Position numbers and translations under genes: made by a program
Assembly (NCBI RefSeq): GCF_003287355.1
Contig: NZ_QMIM01000017.1
Coordinates: 1 to 64,000 of the forward strand
Direction of reading: 5' to 3'
From: Halorubrum sp. 48-1-W
GTDB taxonomy: Archaea; Halobacteriota; Halobacteria; Halobacteriales; Haloferacaceae
Length of the DNA stretch: 64,000 bases
In this document: positions 9,285 through 17,855 of the stretch, in pieces
Layout: every line of letters begins with the position of its first letter
Position numbering within the stretch: the stretch's first letter is position 1
Notes under the pieces: model-generated
Database searches by the model: none
What the model saw: only the letters and a program-made list of their open reading frames with translations
Told to the model about the DNA's origin: nothing

Positions 9285-10655
9285 ATGCTTTCCCGACAGT
9301 TCGTCCGGGAGAACCCCGAGACCGTCCGCGAGGCGCTCGAGAACAAGGGCGTCGACGTGGACCTCGACCGGATACTCGAGGTCGACGAGGAGTGGCGCGC
9401 GCTCAAACGGCGCGGCGACGACCTGCGTCACGAGCGCAACGAGACCTCCTCGCGGATCGGCGACCTGAAACAGGCCGGCGACGAGGAGGCGGCTCAGGAA
9501 GCCATCGAACGCTCCGGGAAGCTCAAATCGGAGCTCCAGGACGTCGAGGACCGCGCCGAGGCGTTGGAGGCCGAACTCGAGGAGTCGCTGCTCGAACTGC
9601 CGCAGATCCCCCACGAGTCGGTGCCGGTCGGCGGGGACGAGTCCGAAAACGAGGAGGTCCGTCGGGAGGGGTTCGACGACCTGCGGGACCTCCCGGACGA
9701 GGTCGAGCCCCACTACGACCTGGGTGAGGACCTGGAGATCCTCGACTTCGAGCGCGGCGCGAAGGTCGCCGGCGGTGGCTTCTACGTCGCGAAGGGCGAC
9801 GGCGCACGCCTGGAGCACGCGCTGATCCAGTTCATGCTCGACGTCCACCGCGAGCAGGGGTACACGGACGTGTTCCCGCCGATCCCGGTCAACTCCGCGT
9901 CGATGCGGGGTACCGGACAGTTCCCCAAGTTCACCGAGGACGCCTATCGGCTCGAGGGGGACAACGCCGAACCGTACGACGACGAGGACCTCTGGCTGCT
10001 ACCGACCGCGGAAGTCCCCGTCACGAACCTCCACCGCGAGGAGATCCTGCTCGGCGAGGACCTCCCGCTGAAGTACCAGGCGTACACGCCGAACTTCCGA
10101 CAGGAGGCCGGCGAACACGGTACCGAGACCCGGGGCATCGTCCGCGTCCACCAGTTCAACAAGGTCGAGATGGTGAACTTCGTGCGGCCCGAGGAGAGCT
10201 ACGACCGGTTCGACGGGCTCGTCGACGAGGCCGAGGAGGTGCTCCGCCGGCTCGAACTCCCCTACCGGGTTCTGGAGATGTGTACCGGCGACCTCGGGTT
10301 CACGCAGGCGAAGAAGTACGACCTCGAGGTGTGGGCCCCCGCCGACGAGATGGCGGAGGGACCCGACGAGGGAGGCAGGTGGCTGGAGGTCTCCTCCGTC
10401 TCGAACTTCGAGGACTTCCAAGCGCGGCGCGCCGGGATCCGCTTCCGCGAGGAGCACCACGAGTCCGCCGAGTACCTCCACACGCTCAACGGGTCCGGGC
10501 TCGCGGTCCCGCGGATCGTCGTCGCGATCTTGGAGTACTACCAGAACGACGACGGCACCGTGACCGTTCCGGAGGTGCTCCGGCCGTACATGGGCGGTAT
10601 CGAACTCATCGAGGGCCACGACGCGGTCGGCGAGACGAAACTCGGCGACGAGTGA
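9285..10655 (+). CDS. serS: Seryl-tRNA synthetase
   Basis: A 456-residue class II synthetase charging tRNA-Ser. The N-terminal coiled-coil arm (about residues 30-105, [20 protein letters not shown]) binds tRNA. Class II motifs follow: motif 2 region [19 protein letters not shown] with the catalytic Arg, and motif 3 near [17 protein letters not shown]. Length and order match the standard bacterial-type SerRS, not the rare methanogen form. It stands alone with a short gap before the convergent HIT gene. Confidence 0.96.
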   Translation: MLSRQFVRENPETVREALENKGVDVDLDRILEVDEEWRALKRRGDDLRHERNETSSRIGDLKQAGDEEAAQEAIERSGKLKSELQDVEDRAEALEAELEESLLELPQIPHESVPVGGDESENEEVRREGFDDLRDLPDEVEPHYDLGEDLEILDFERGAKVAGGGFYVAKGDGARLEHALIQFMLDVHREQGYTDVFPPIPVNSASMRGTGQFPKFTEDAYRLEGDNAEPYDDEDLWLLPTAEVPVTNLHREEILLGEDLPLKYQAYTPNFRQEAGEHGTETRGIVRVHQFNKVEMVNFVRPEESYDRFDGLVDEAEEVLRRLELPYRVLEMCTGDLGFTQAKKYDLEVWAPADEMAEGPDEGGRWLEVSSVSNFEDFQARRAGIRFREEHHESAEYLHTLNGSGLAVPRIVVAILEYYQNDDGTVTVPEVLRPYMGGIELIEGHDAVGETKLGDE

Positions 10656-10685
10656 CGCGACGGTCGCGAGTGACGTGACGGCCGA

Positions 10686-11240
10686 TCACGCCGACTCGAA
10701 CGAGAGTCGGACCGCCTCGCCCGCCTCGAGGTCGCCGGGATCGACGACGTCGTCGCCGGCGGCGAACGCCTCGTGGAGGTGCTCGTAGCTCCGGTCGACC
10801 GCCTCCACGATCACCTTCGTGTCGCCGACGATCGGCATGAAGTTGGTGTCGCCGCTCCACCGCGGGACGACGTGGGTGTGGAGGTGGTCGACGGAGCCGC
10901 CGGCGGCTCCCCTGCCGAGGTTGAGTCCGGTGTTGAACCCGTCGGGGTCGATCCCACGGCGAGAGGCCGAGAGCGTCGCTGCCTTCAGCCGGGCGTGATC
11001 CAGCATCGTCTCGTCGTCGAGGTCGGTCCAGTCGTCGACGTGGGCGTCGGGGATCACCATCGCGTGTCCGGGGTTGTACGGCGCGTTGTTCAACAGCACG
11101 TAGTTGTGGTCGCTGCGCGCGACGACGCGAGCTTTTCGGGCGTTCGCGCGGTCCGGCAGGACGCAGAACGGACAGCCGTCGATCGGGTCCGCGTCGCGTT
11201 CCACCCACTCGATCCGCCAGGGGGCGTAGATACGGTCCAT
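10686..11240 (-). CDS. HIT family nucleotide hydrolase/transferase
   Basis: A 184-residue histidine-triad protein. The catalytic motif is HLHTHVVPRW (His119, His121, His123), preceded by NPGHAMVIPDAHVDD and a two-Cys element CPFC near residues 23-26 typical of the Zn-containing branch. HIT enzymes hydrolyse AMP-linked or dinucleoside polyphosphates. The start MDRIYAPWRIEWV is characteristic of this branch (Fhit/Hint-like with ADPRS-type N-terminus). The physiological substrate is not evident. Confidence 0.88.
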   Translation of the reverse strand: MDRIYAPWRIEWVERDADPIDGCPFCVLPDRANARKARVVARSDHNYVLLNNAPYNPGHAMVIPDAHVDDWTDLDDETMLDHARLKAATLSASRRGIDPDGFNTGLNLGRGAAGGSVDHLHTHVVPRWSGDTNFMPIVGDTKVIVEAVDRSYEHLHEAFAAGDDVVDPGDLEAGEAVRLSFESA

Positions 11241-11305
11241 GTTCGTTCGTCGGGACGCGGGCGTTTCAAGGGGGGCGATCCTCGGTCGATCGACGGCCGC
11301 GTCGC

Positions 11306-12415
11306 TCAGGCGAACTCGACACCGGTGACCTCGATGCGGGCACCGCCGGTCGCGCTCTCGACGGCGCGGACGTCCCAGCCGTGTGCGGCCGCGATACCCG
11401 CGACGATCGCGAGCCCGAACCCCGTCCCCGACTCTGCGGTCGAGTAGCCGCTCTCGAAGACGCGGTCGCGCTCGTCGCCGGGGATCCCGGGACCGTCGTC
11501 GGCGACGTAGAAGCCGCCGGCATCGTCGAGGGGGCCGACGCGGATCGTCACGTGGGGACCGCCGTGCTCGACCGCGTTCCGGAACAGGTTCTCGAGCAGC
11601 TGTCGGAGTCGGTCCCGGTCGGCCACGATCGGCGGGACGTCCTCGATCGAGAGGGTCGCGTCGCCGGTCGAGACCAGCTCCCAGCAGACACGGCTTACCT
11701 CCGTGAGATCGATCGACTCCGTCGAGTCGATCGTCTCCCCTTGTCGCGCGAGCGTCAGCAGGTCGTCGATGAGCGTCTCCATTCGGGCGTGAGCGTCGGC
11801 GATCGCTGTCAGCCGGTCGGAGTCACGGTCGTCGCGGACCAGTTCGAGGTTTCCGCGTGCGACCGAGAGCGGGTTCCGGAGGTCGTGGCTGACGACGCTC
11901 GCGAACCGCTCCAGCTGGTCGTTCCGGCGTTCGAGTTCGCGCTCGTTCGCCTCGAGTTCACGGGTTCGATCCTCCAGCGTCGCCGTGCGGATCGTCGCCC
12001 GCGATCGCTGGATACCCATCACGAGCCCGATCACGGCGCCGAGCGCCAATCCGATCGCCTGGGTTCCGATCGACCACTCGACCGTGACCCCCGGGTGGAG
12101 GTCCCGAAGCGCGATGAACCCGTACATCACGACCACGCCACCGCCCGTCCACGCGACGATCCGCGGGTGAGAGCGGTTGGGGAGATCGGAACGCGACAGC
12201 CAGTACCCGGCGTAGACGAAGGAGACACCCGGGATCCAGAAGAAGACGATATCGAGGAGCGCGACCAGGACGGATTCGCCGTCACGGAGCGCCACGGCCG
12301 CCAACAACACCCCGACGAGGAGGAGGAGCCCGCCGGAGACGGAGAACGCGATCGGGATCGGGGCGTCGCGCTCGAACGGAACTGGGGTCCGGCCGGGAGA
12401 GCGTGACGTATCCAT
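11306..12415 (-). CDS. Membrane sensor histidine kinase
   Basis: A 369-residue kinase with four predicted membrane helices (about 21-43, 47-71, 85-104, 117-135), then a coiled-coil linker (LEDRTRELEANERELERRN). The phospho-acceptor is His177 in FASVVSHDLRNPL, and an ATPase domain carries N (NLFRNAVEHGG), G1 (VADDGPGIP) and G2 (GTGFGLAIV) boxes. No PAS or other sensory domain is seen, so the membrane part is the probable sensor. No response regulator lies next to it, as is usual for haloarchaeal orphan kinases. Confidence 0.88.
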   Translation of the reverse strand: MDTSRSPGRTPVPFERDAPIPIAFSVSGGLLLLVGVLLAAVALRDGESVLVALLDIVFFWIPGVSFVYAGYWLSRSDLPNRSHPRIVAWTGGGVVVMYGFIALRDLHPGVTVEWSIGTQAIGLALGAVIGLVMGIQRSRATIRTATLEDRTRELEANERELERRNDQLERFASVVSHDLRNPLSVARGNLELVRDDRDSDRLTAIADAHARMETLIDDLLTLARQGETIDSTESIDLTEVSRVCWELVSTGDATLSIEDVPPIVADRDRLRQLLENLFRNAVEHGGPHVTIRVGPLDDAGGFYVADDGPGIPGDERDRVFESGYSTAESGTGFGLAIVAGIAAAHGWDVRAVESATGGARIEVTGVEFA

Positions 12416-12453
12416 GTTATGAGTTCTGACGCCGTTATGTCGGAAATACCTAC

Positions 12454-12504
12454 CTTTCTACGAGGAGAGAATCCCGGCGTTTACGCCGGGAGTGAATCCG
12501 ACAA
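12454..12504 (+). mobile_element. Solo TnpB-type element end, identical to 32770-32820
   Basis: A 51-bp stretch starting ctttctacgaggagagaatc contains a perfect 7-bp stem (cccggcg/cgccggg) with loop ttta, followed by agtgaatccgacaa. It is identical to 32770-32820. No transposase coding sequence is attached. It looks like the 3' end left by an IS200/IS605 or IS1341-type element. Confidence 0.6.
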
Positions 12505-12569
12505 CGCTGATACAACGGAAGTCACGGAGAACCGGTCGATCGAACGCCGTTCCATGAGAGAGACGCGGG

Positions 12570-13439
12570 TCAGGAGTTGACCGACTCGAGGTACGCCGTG
12601 ACGACCATCCGGCCTTTCCGGGTGAGCGTCGCGCCCGTCTCGCCGTCGACCACGAGCCCCGACTCCCGGAGCGACTCGAGTATCATCGACGTTCGCGTGG
12701 CGTCGCCGGTGACGACCTGTGAGACCGACGCCTCGCCGCCGGCGGAGTAGATCGATACGAGCACCTCCAGTTCGTCCTCCGTCGGGTCGAGCTCCTCGAC
12801 TTCCGTCCGTACCTCCTCGTACTCGAGTCTGATGTACCGGCCGAGCACGTTGAGCGATCGCTCGTCGGGGACCGTGACGATCGACGTGACCGTCCGGTTC
12901 TCCGGAACGTGCCGGAAGACGAGCGCCGGTCGCCGTTTTCCGGCGAGCGTCCGGTTCGTTCGGTCGTAGTCGATCACTGTCGAGAGGTCCACCGAGAACG
13001 GCTCGTCGACGTCGACGAACCCGATCGCCCCAGACGACAGCGACACCGTCGCGGTTCGGTCGGTCGCGTCCGTGACCCGGCCGCCGACCTTCGCCGGGTG
13101 CCGGACCGTCACCGTCACGTTCCGCAACAGTGCCTTGAACAGGACGCGGGTGAATCGCTCCATGTCGTCCGGCTCGCCCTCGACGAGGGCGGTCGACCGT
13201 GTCCCTGCGCGCTCGTAGGCGACGGTCACACTGTCGCTGAAGAACGACTGGAGGTCCCCTGGGACGGTCCCGACGACCACGTCGAACACCCGCGAGAGCG
13301 GAACGGTCGTCCGCGCGTCCGTCGACGCGAGCACGAGCCGCCGCTGGCTCAACAACACCCGTCCGCGAACGGGATCGCCGCTTTCGACGTCGGGCGTGTG
13401 TACCCGCCCGACGAAATCGGCCACCACCGACTCCTCCAT
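12570..13439 (-). CDS. cheF: CheF-type taxis adaptor protein
   Basis: A 289-residue soluble protein matching the haloarchaeal CheF family, which links the chemotaxis response regulator CheY to the archaellum motor. It opens EESVVADFVGRVHTPD and has a beta-rich middle part. The C-terminal winged-helix-like region (DELEVLVSIYSAGGEASVSQ ... LRESGLVVDGE) ends with TRKGRMVVTAYLES. In genomes I know, cheF sits within or near che/arl genes; here none is adjacent. The assignment rests on recognition of the family pattern, not a computed alignment. Confidence 0.75.
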   Translation of the reverse strand: MEESVVADFVGRVHTPDVESGDPVRGRVLLSQRRLVLASTDARTTVPLSRVFDVVVGTVPGDLQSFFSDSVTVAYERAGTRSTALVEGEPDDMERFTRVLFKALLRNVTVTVRHPAKVGGRVTDATDRTATVSLSSGAIGFVDVDEPFSVDLSTVIDYDRTNRTLAGKRRPALVFRHVPENRTVTSIVTVPDERSLNVLGRYIRLEYEEVRTEVEELDPTEDELEVLVSIYSAGGEASVSQVVTGDATRTSMILESLRESGLVVDGETGATLTRKGRMVVTAYLESVNS

Positions 13440-13619
13440 CGAGCGGAACTTGGCGGGCGTCGTCTTTAGGCTTACCCGCGGGCTCTCAGGACTGATACGG
13501 CTTCGACCGCGTCATCGGAACGGTCGGGGGGTGCCGTCTCGTCGGTCGGCCAGCCCGATCACGCGGCGTCGGGGGAGGAACAGCAAAGCCTAATGAGGTG
13601 GGGAATAAACTCACGGGTG

Positions 13620-14009
13620 ATGCCCACTGTAGAATACCTCAACTACGAAGTGCTCGACGACCACGGTTGGTCCATGGACGACGACGACCTCTTCGAGGCG
13701 GCCGCCGACGCGGATCTCGACGCCGAGGACTACGGGTCCCTCGAGGTCAACCAGGGCGAGTACATCCTCGAAGCGGCCGAGGCGCAGGGCTACGACTGGC
13801 CCTTCTCCTGTCGTGCCGGCGCGTGTGCGAACTGCGCGTCCATCGTCAAGGAGGGCGAGATCGAGATGGACATGCAACAGATCCTCTCCGACGAGGAGGT
13901 CGAAGAGAAGAACGTCAGACTGACCTGTATCGGCAGTCCCGCCGCCGACGAGGTCAGGATCGTCTACAACGCGAAACACCTCGATTACCTCCAGAACCGC
14001 GTCATCTAA
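13620..14009 (+). CDS. fdx: Halobacterial-type [2Fe-2S] ferredoxin
   Basis: A 129-residue plant-type 2Fe-2S ferredoxin, the electron acceptor of haloarchaeal 2-oxoacid:ferredoxin oxidoreductases. The cluster ligands are Cys64, Cys69 and Cys72 in [10 protein letters not shown], and Cys103 in RLTCIGSP. An extra acidic N-terminal domain (about residues 15-45, rich in Asp/Glu) is the known halobacterial insertion for salt stability. Start ATG 13620 ([17 protein letters not shown]) fits the family; earlier in-frame codons are disfavoured. Confidence 0.95.
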   Translation: MPTVEYLNYEVLDDHGWSMDDDDLFEAAADADLDAEDYGSLEVNQGEYILEAAEAQGYDWPFSCRAGACANCASIVKEGEIEMDMQQILSDEEVEEKNVRLTCIGSPAADEVRIVYNAKHLDYLQNRVI

Positions 14010-14140
14010 TTCCGGCCTGATACGTGCGTTTCACAGACGCACCGTCTTCCGGGGTACTGTCGTACGATGTCCCCCGGATATTCTCCACGATAAGGCACTC
14101 TAGTAACGGTTCTGTGTCAGAATTGGGACTGCGAACAGGC

Positions 14141-14460
14141 TCACAACCAGTTCCTGCTGACGTATTCGAGGACGATGTCGGACTGGTCGAGATACTGTGA
14201 TATTTCGTGAACTGCGTCTCCAACCTCGCGCGTAGACAGGGTCTGGTCTCGCTGAAAGAGAACGCCAGCGGTGTCCTCGACGTGTAGTTCGGTGCTGAAA
14301 TCGTCGTCCTGCGTGAGAATCAGACGACCGTGTTCGCGGGCGTACTGGGCGATCGACTCGTCTTCACATCGTCGAGACGCTCCACATCGTGGCCGAGTTT
14401 TCGCAGGTAGTTACGCGTCGCTCGCTCGACGTTCTCGTCGGTGAGGATTCGGTACGGCAT
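14141..14460 (-). pseudogene. DUF5615-type PIN-like toxin, frameshifted
   Basis: Two frames on the minus strand together give a typical DUF5615 PIN-like ribonuclease. The first part reads MPYRILTDENVERATRNYLR through LDDVK. After a break near 14361-14372 a second frame continues EDESIAQYAREHGRLILTQD and ends EYVSRNWL. The N-terminal acidic residue and the TQDDDF motif that form the active site are on opposite sides of the break. The start overlaps the stop of the DUF433 antitoxin gene by one base (TGATG). A small deletion has probably inactivated the toxin; a sequencing error is the alternative. Confidence 0.75.
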
Positions 14461-14741
14461 CAGTCGCGGACGTCGTCAGGGTCGGTGGTCAGGTGCTCGT
14501 GGTCCTCGACTACCGACTCGCGCCGGCGTTCGACGGCGCGCATCTCTTCCGGGTGATCGTGGTAGTACGTGAGCGCTCGATAGACGTCGGCCACGTCGAT
14601 GTCGTGACGGTCGGCGACGGTCCGCGGTTCGAGGCCGCGGTCCTCGACCTGCGTCTTGATGAACTGAACGGTGATCCGTCGGCCTTCGAGATGTGGCTCG
14701 TCGTGTAGTTCCCGCACGATCCACCTCGTCACTTGACTCAT
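14460..14741 (-). CDS. DUF433 family antitoxin
   Basis: A 93-residue protein of the DUF433 type: an N-terminal strand region, then RRITVQFIKTQVEDRGLEPR and a helix-turn-helix-like TVADRHDIDVADVYRALTYYH, the usual DNA-binding antitoxin fold. DUF433 genes pair with PIN-like DUF5615 toxins, and the expected toxin gene follows with a one-base overlap but is frameshifted. The start MSQVTRWIVRELHDEP is chosen over an upstream in-frame start because the family begins here. Confidence 0.8.
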   Translation of the reverse strand: MSQVTRWIVRELHDEPHLEGRRITVQFIKTQVEDRGLEPRTVADRHDIDVADVYRALTYYHDHPEEMRAVERRRESVVEDHEHLTTDPDDVRD

Positions 14742-14973
14742 ACGATTTCTATCCCACCATCGTACTTGAACACCCGGTTCGGGAAGGATCGTCCAGTGTT
14801 CGGGGTGGAGACACGACTGCGAGCAGTCCCGCGTCATGTGAACTCACGCGTGCTCGGTGCGGGACACACGAGACGGTGATGCGGTCGATTTTCGATTGTT
14901 CGTTCTTCGAACGACCGGGTCGATCGAACCGATCGACCCGAACACATTCCACCCCGCCGTGCGTGCTCACCGT

Positions 14974-15951
14974 ATGGAGTATACGACGCTCGGTAACTCC
15001 GGGACGAAGGTAAGTCGGATCGGGATCGGGACGAACACGTTCGGCGGGGACGCGGACTGGCACCTGTCCGCCGAGGAGGCCCAAGCGGTCGTCGACACGG
15101 CGATCGACCACGGGATCAACCTCTTCGATACCGCGAACGCGTACAACGGCGGCGAGAGCGAACGAGTCCTCGGCTCGGCGCTCGAGGGCTACGACCGGGA
15201 TCGGCAGGTCGTCGCGACGAAGGTGTACTCCCGGATGGACGACAGCGACCCGAACTCCGGTGGCCTCTCGCGAAAGGCGATCGAACAGGAGTTACAGAAC
15301 AGTCTCGACCGGCTCGGGATGGAGACGATCGATCTCTACCAGATCCACCGCTGGGACGACGACACTCCGATCGGTGAGACGCTCCGAACGCTCAGCGACG
15401 CCGTCCGACGGGGTGACGTGCGACATCTCGGCGCGTCGTCGATGTGGGCACACCAGTTGGCGGAAGCGCGGTATACGGCCGAATCGGGCGGTCACGAACC
15501 GTTCGTCACGATGCAGAACCACTACAACCTCGCGTACCGGGAGGAGGAACGCGAGATGGTTCCCTTCTGTGAGAAGAACGACGTCGGGCTGATACCGTGG
15601 AGTCCGCTCGCGCGCGGGTTCCTCACCCGTCCACATGACGAACTGGAGACGACCGTCCGCGGCGAGACCGACCAGTACCTCCACGAACGGTTGCGGGCGT
15701 ACGCCACAAAGGGCGGTCGGGAGGTCAACGAGCGCGTCGAGGAACTCGCGTCCGAAAAAGGCGTGAACATGGCGCAGATCGCGTTGGCGTGGCTCCTCCA
15801 TCAGGACGCCGTCGACGCGCCGATCCTCGGTGCACGAAAGCCGGAGTACGTCGTCGACGCCGTGGAAGCACTCGAGATCGACTTGTCCACGTCCGAGCTC
15901 GACTGGTTGGCGGAACCGTACGAGCCGGTCCCGATCGAGGGGCACAGTTGA
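14974..15951 (+). CDS. Aldo/keto reductase
   Basis: A 325-residue NADPH-dependent oxidoreductase with the AKR (beta/alpha)8 barrel and intact catalytic tetrad: Asp52 and Tyr57 in FDTANAYNGGESE, Lys83 in VATKVYSR, His125 in YQIHRWD. It resembles the YajO/Tas-like or potassium-channel-beta-like group. The ATG at 14974 begins MEYTTLGNSGTKVSRIGIGT, the standard N-terminus; earlier in-frame codons lie in non-protein-like sequence. The substrate is unknown and no neighbouring gene hints at one. Confidence 0.92.
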   Translation: MEYTTLGNSGTKVSRIGIGTNTFGGDADWHLSAEEAQAVVDTAIDHGINLFDTANAYNGGESERVLGSALEGYDRDRQVVATKVYSRMDDSDPNSGGLSRKAIEQELQNSLDRLGMETIDLYQIHRWDDDTPIGETLRTLSDAVRRGDVRHLGASSMWAHQLAEARYTAESGGHEPFVTMQNHYNLAYREEEREMVPFCEKNDVGLIPWSPLARGFLTRPHDELETTVRGETDQYLHERLRAYATKGGREVNERVEELASEKGVNMAQIALAWLLHQDAVDAPILGARKPEYVVDAVEALEIDLSTSELDWLAEPYEPVPIEGHS

Positions 15952-16022
15952 ACAGACCGAATCGAGACCCTACAGACGTCCTCTGTGAATTCAACGGCAC
16001 ACGACAGCGGAACACGAGAGAC

Positions 16023-16325
16023 TCACTCGGAGCCCGTGTTCGGCTCCGAGATCGTGTCGGCGAGATCGCGGGCCGTCTCGACGTGTTCGTCGGCAGTCGG
16101 ATCGCCGGTCGTCTCGACGTTCGAGAGCAACTCCGCGACGTGTCCGACCCGTTCTTCGACCACGGCCGTATCGAGGTCACTCACCCCCGCGCCGACCAGA
16201 TCGCCGGCGATAGCATCCGCTTCACCGATCCACCGGCTCGCTTCCCGCTCGATCGGACGTTCTCGGGTCGCAACGAGGTGTTCGTACAGCCGTCCAACCA
16301 TAGATTCGAGGTTTGATCCGGTCAT
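16023..16325 (-). CDS. Small conserved haloarchaeal protein of unknown function
   Basis: A 100-residue acidic, all-helical-looking protein starting MTGSNLESMVGRLYEHLVAT. A central stretch (WIGEADAIAGDLVGAGVSDL) and a C-terminal VETARDLADTISEPNTGSE are seen, with no cysteines or membrane segment. It is convergent with the aldo/keto reductase. Codon use fits a real gene. I do not recognise a function. Confidence 0.6.
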   Translation of the reverse strand: MTGSNLESMVGRLYEHLVATRERPIEREASRWIGEADAIAGDLVGAGVSDLDTAVVEERVGHVAELLSNVETTGDPTADEHVETARDLADTISEPNTGSE

Positions 16326-16550
16326 ACCTCCGGGAAGCGGCCCACGGACAAAGGTGCGTTGCCGACACGGGAGTCGATAGTACCGTTCGGTCCAGGTGAG
16401 ATCTCCCGAGCCGGACGAGAATCGTGAAGCGGTCGGCTTCCGACTCCTGACGACGACATGCCGGGATCGAGTGGCCGACCCGCGTGACGTCGAATAGGGC
16501 CGACCGGGTCGACGGAACGTGGAGAGGACGTCGGTTCGGAGAGTACGTCT

Positions 16551-17813
16551 TTGGAAAGGTTCATTAAACCGATACGGGAAGTGACCACCATCTCGCTGGC
16601 AACGTTGCTCGAATCGGGGAGAAACGAAGTCCGGGCGCTCCGACGAAACGGGCGGGGGAAGATACTGGTTGCCGTCGCCTTCCCGTGGGCGCTCCTGTTA
16701 GGGTCGCGTATGGCACTTCCGGTGCTCCTTCCGTATATACGGTCCGAGTTCGGGCTGAGTCTGTCCGTCGTCGGGTTCCTGGTGACGTTGCTCTGGTTCG
16801 GGGGAGCGGTCGGGCAGTTGCCGGGAGGGGTCCTCGCGGACGAATACAACGAAGGCCTGATCATGACCGTCGGCGTGGGGGTGGTGGCGATCGCTCTCAC
16901 GTTCGTCGTTCTCGCGCCGAACGCGGCGACGTTGTTCGTCGCGGTGCTGCTTTGGGGGCTCGCCACGTCCCTGTACCCGATCGCACGGATCACGGTCCTC
17001 TCCGAGATATATCCGGAGCGGCTCGGAAGCGCCCTCGGGCTGACGATGGCGTCGGGTGACGTCGGCCAAACGCTCACACCACCGATTGCGGGAGCGCTCG
17101 CAGCGCTTTTCGTCTGGCAAGCGGGACTCGGCTTCGTGATCCCGCTTCTGATCGTCGGGGGAGTCGGGGTGTGGTTCCTCGTTCCCCGGAGTCCGCGGGC
17201 GGACGACACGACCGAAACGCTCTCCGTGGACACGGCTCGGTACGTCCTAGCCGAGTGGCGCCGTCCGACGATGGTCTTCGTGAGTTTCATTCTCGTCCTG
17301 TTTTTCTTCTTCTGGCAGGCGTTCACGTCGTTCTTCCCGACGTACTTGGTCGTCGAAAAGGGGATCTCGACGTCGACGGCGGGTCTCCTCTTCGGGGCGT
17401 TCTTCGCTGCGGGTGCGGTCGTGAAACCGGTCGCCGGAATGGCCTACGATCGGATCGGAATGCGATGGGCGCTCATCGCCGTGCTCGTCGGCCCGGTCGC
17501 GGGGCTCCTCCTGCTTCCGATAGTCGACAGTTTCGAAGCCATACTCGTCGTGACGCTGGCGATCAGCACGATGCTCGGCAACGGAGCGGTCACGCAGTCG
17601 TTCGTCGCGGAGCAGTTCCCCGCGGAGATACAGGGAACCGGGCTCGGCGCCGTTCGAACGCTGGCAGCGATGGTGGGCGCGACCGGACCGGTCGTGTTCG
17701 GCGTCGTCGCGGACCGCGGCTTCTTCGACGAGGGGTACGTCGCCCTCGCGGTGATCCTGGTGGTCGTGATCGGTCTCACGTATCGAATGCCCCGCCCGGA
17801 GGGGAGCCGATAG
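16551..17813 (+). CDS. MFS transporter
   Basis: A major facilitator superfamily permease of about 410-420 residues with twelve hydrophobic segments in two halves joined by a charged loop (RSPRADDTTETL). The loop 2-3 motif appears as GGVLADEYNEGL, a weak form of GxxxDRxGR. The opening SRMALPVLLPYIRSEFGL is typical of the CynX/NarK-like group. The first in-frame start is TTG 16551; GTG 16581 (VTTISLATLLESGRNE) is an equally plausible start. Substrate unknown. Confidence 0.85.
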   Translation: MERFIKPIREVTTISLATLLESGRNEVRALRRNGRGKILVAVAFPWALLLGSRMALPVLLPYIRSEFGLSLSVVGFLVTLLWFGGAVGQLPGGVLADEYNEGLIMTVGVGVVAIALTFVVLAPNAATLFVAVLLWGLATSLYPIARITVLSEIYPERLGSALGLTMASGDVGQTLTPPIAGALAALFVWQAGLGFVIPLLIVGGVGVWFLVPRSPRADDTTETLSVDTARYVLAEWRRPTMVFVSFILVLFFFFWQAFTSFFPTYLVVEKGISTSTAGLLFGAFFAAGAVVKPVAGMAYDRIGMRWALIAVLVGPVAGLLLLPIVDSFEAILVVTLAISTMLGNGAVTQSFVAEQFPAEIQGTGLGAVRTLAAMVGATGPVVFGVVADRGFFDEGYVALAVILVVVIGLTYRMPRPEGSR

Positions 17814-17855
17814 GACCGATCGCGGGTACCTCACGCCGTGCGGCGGGCACGGACG

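Noticed and set aside
14002-14223. Short minus-strand frame of 73 codons
   Set aside because: It overlaps the end of the frameshifted toxin gene in another frame and lacks protein character.
16322-17326. Long minus-strand reading frame opposite the MFS gene
   Set aside because: Its Ser/Thr/Arg-rich composition has no domain pattern, while the plus-strand frame is a clear twelve-helix permease.
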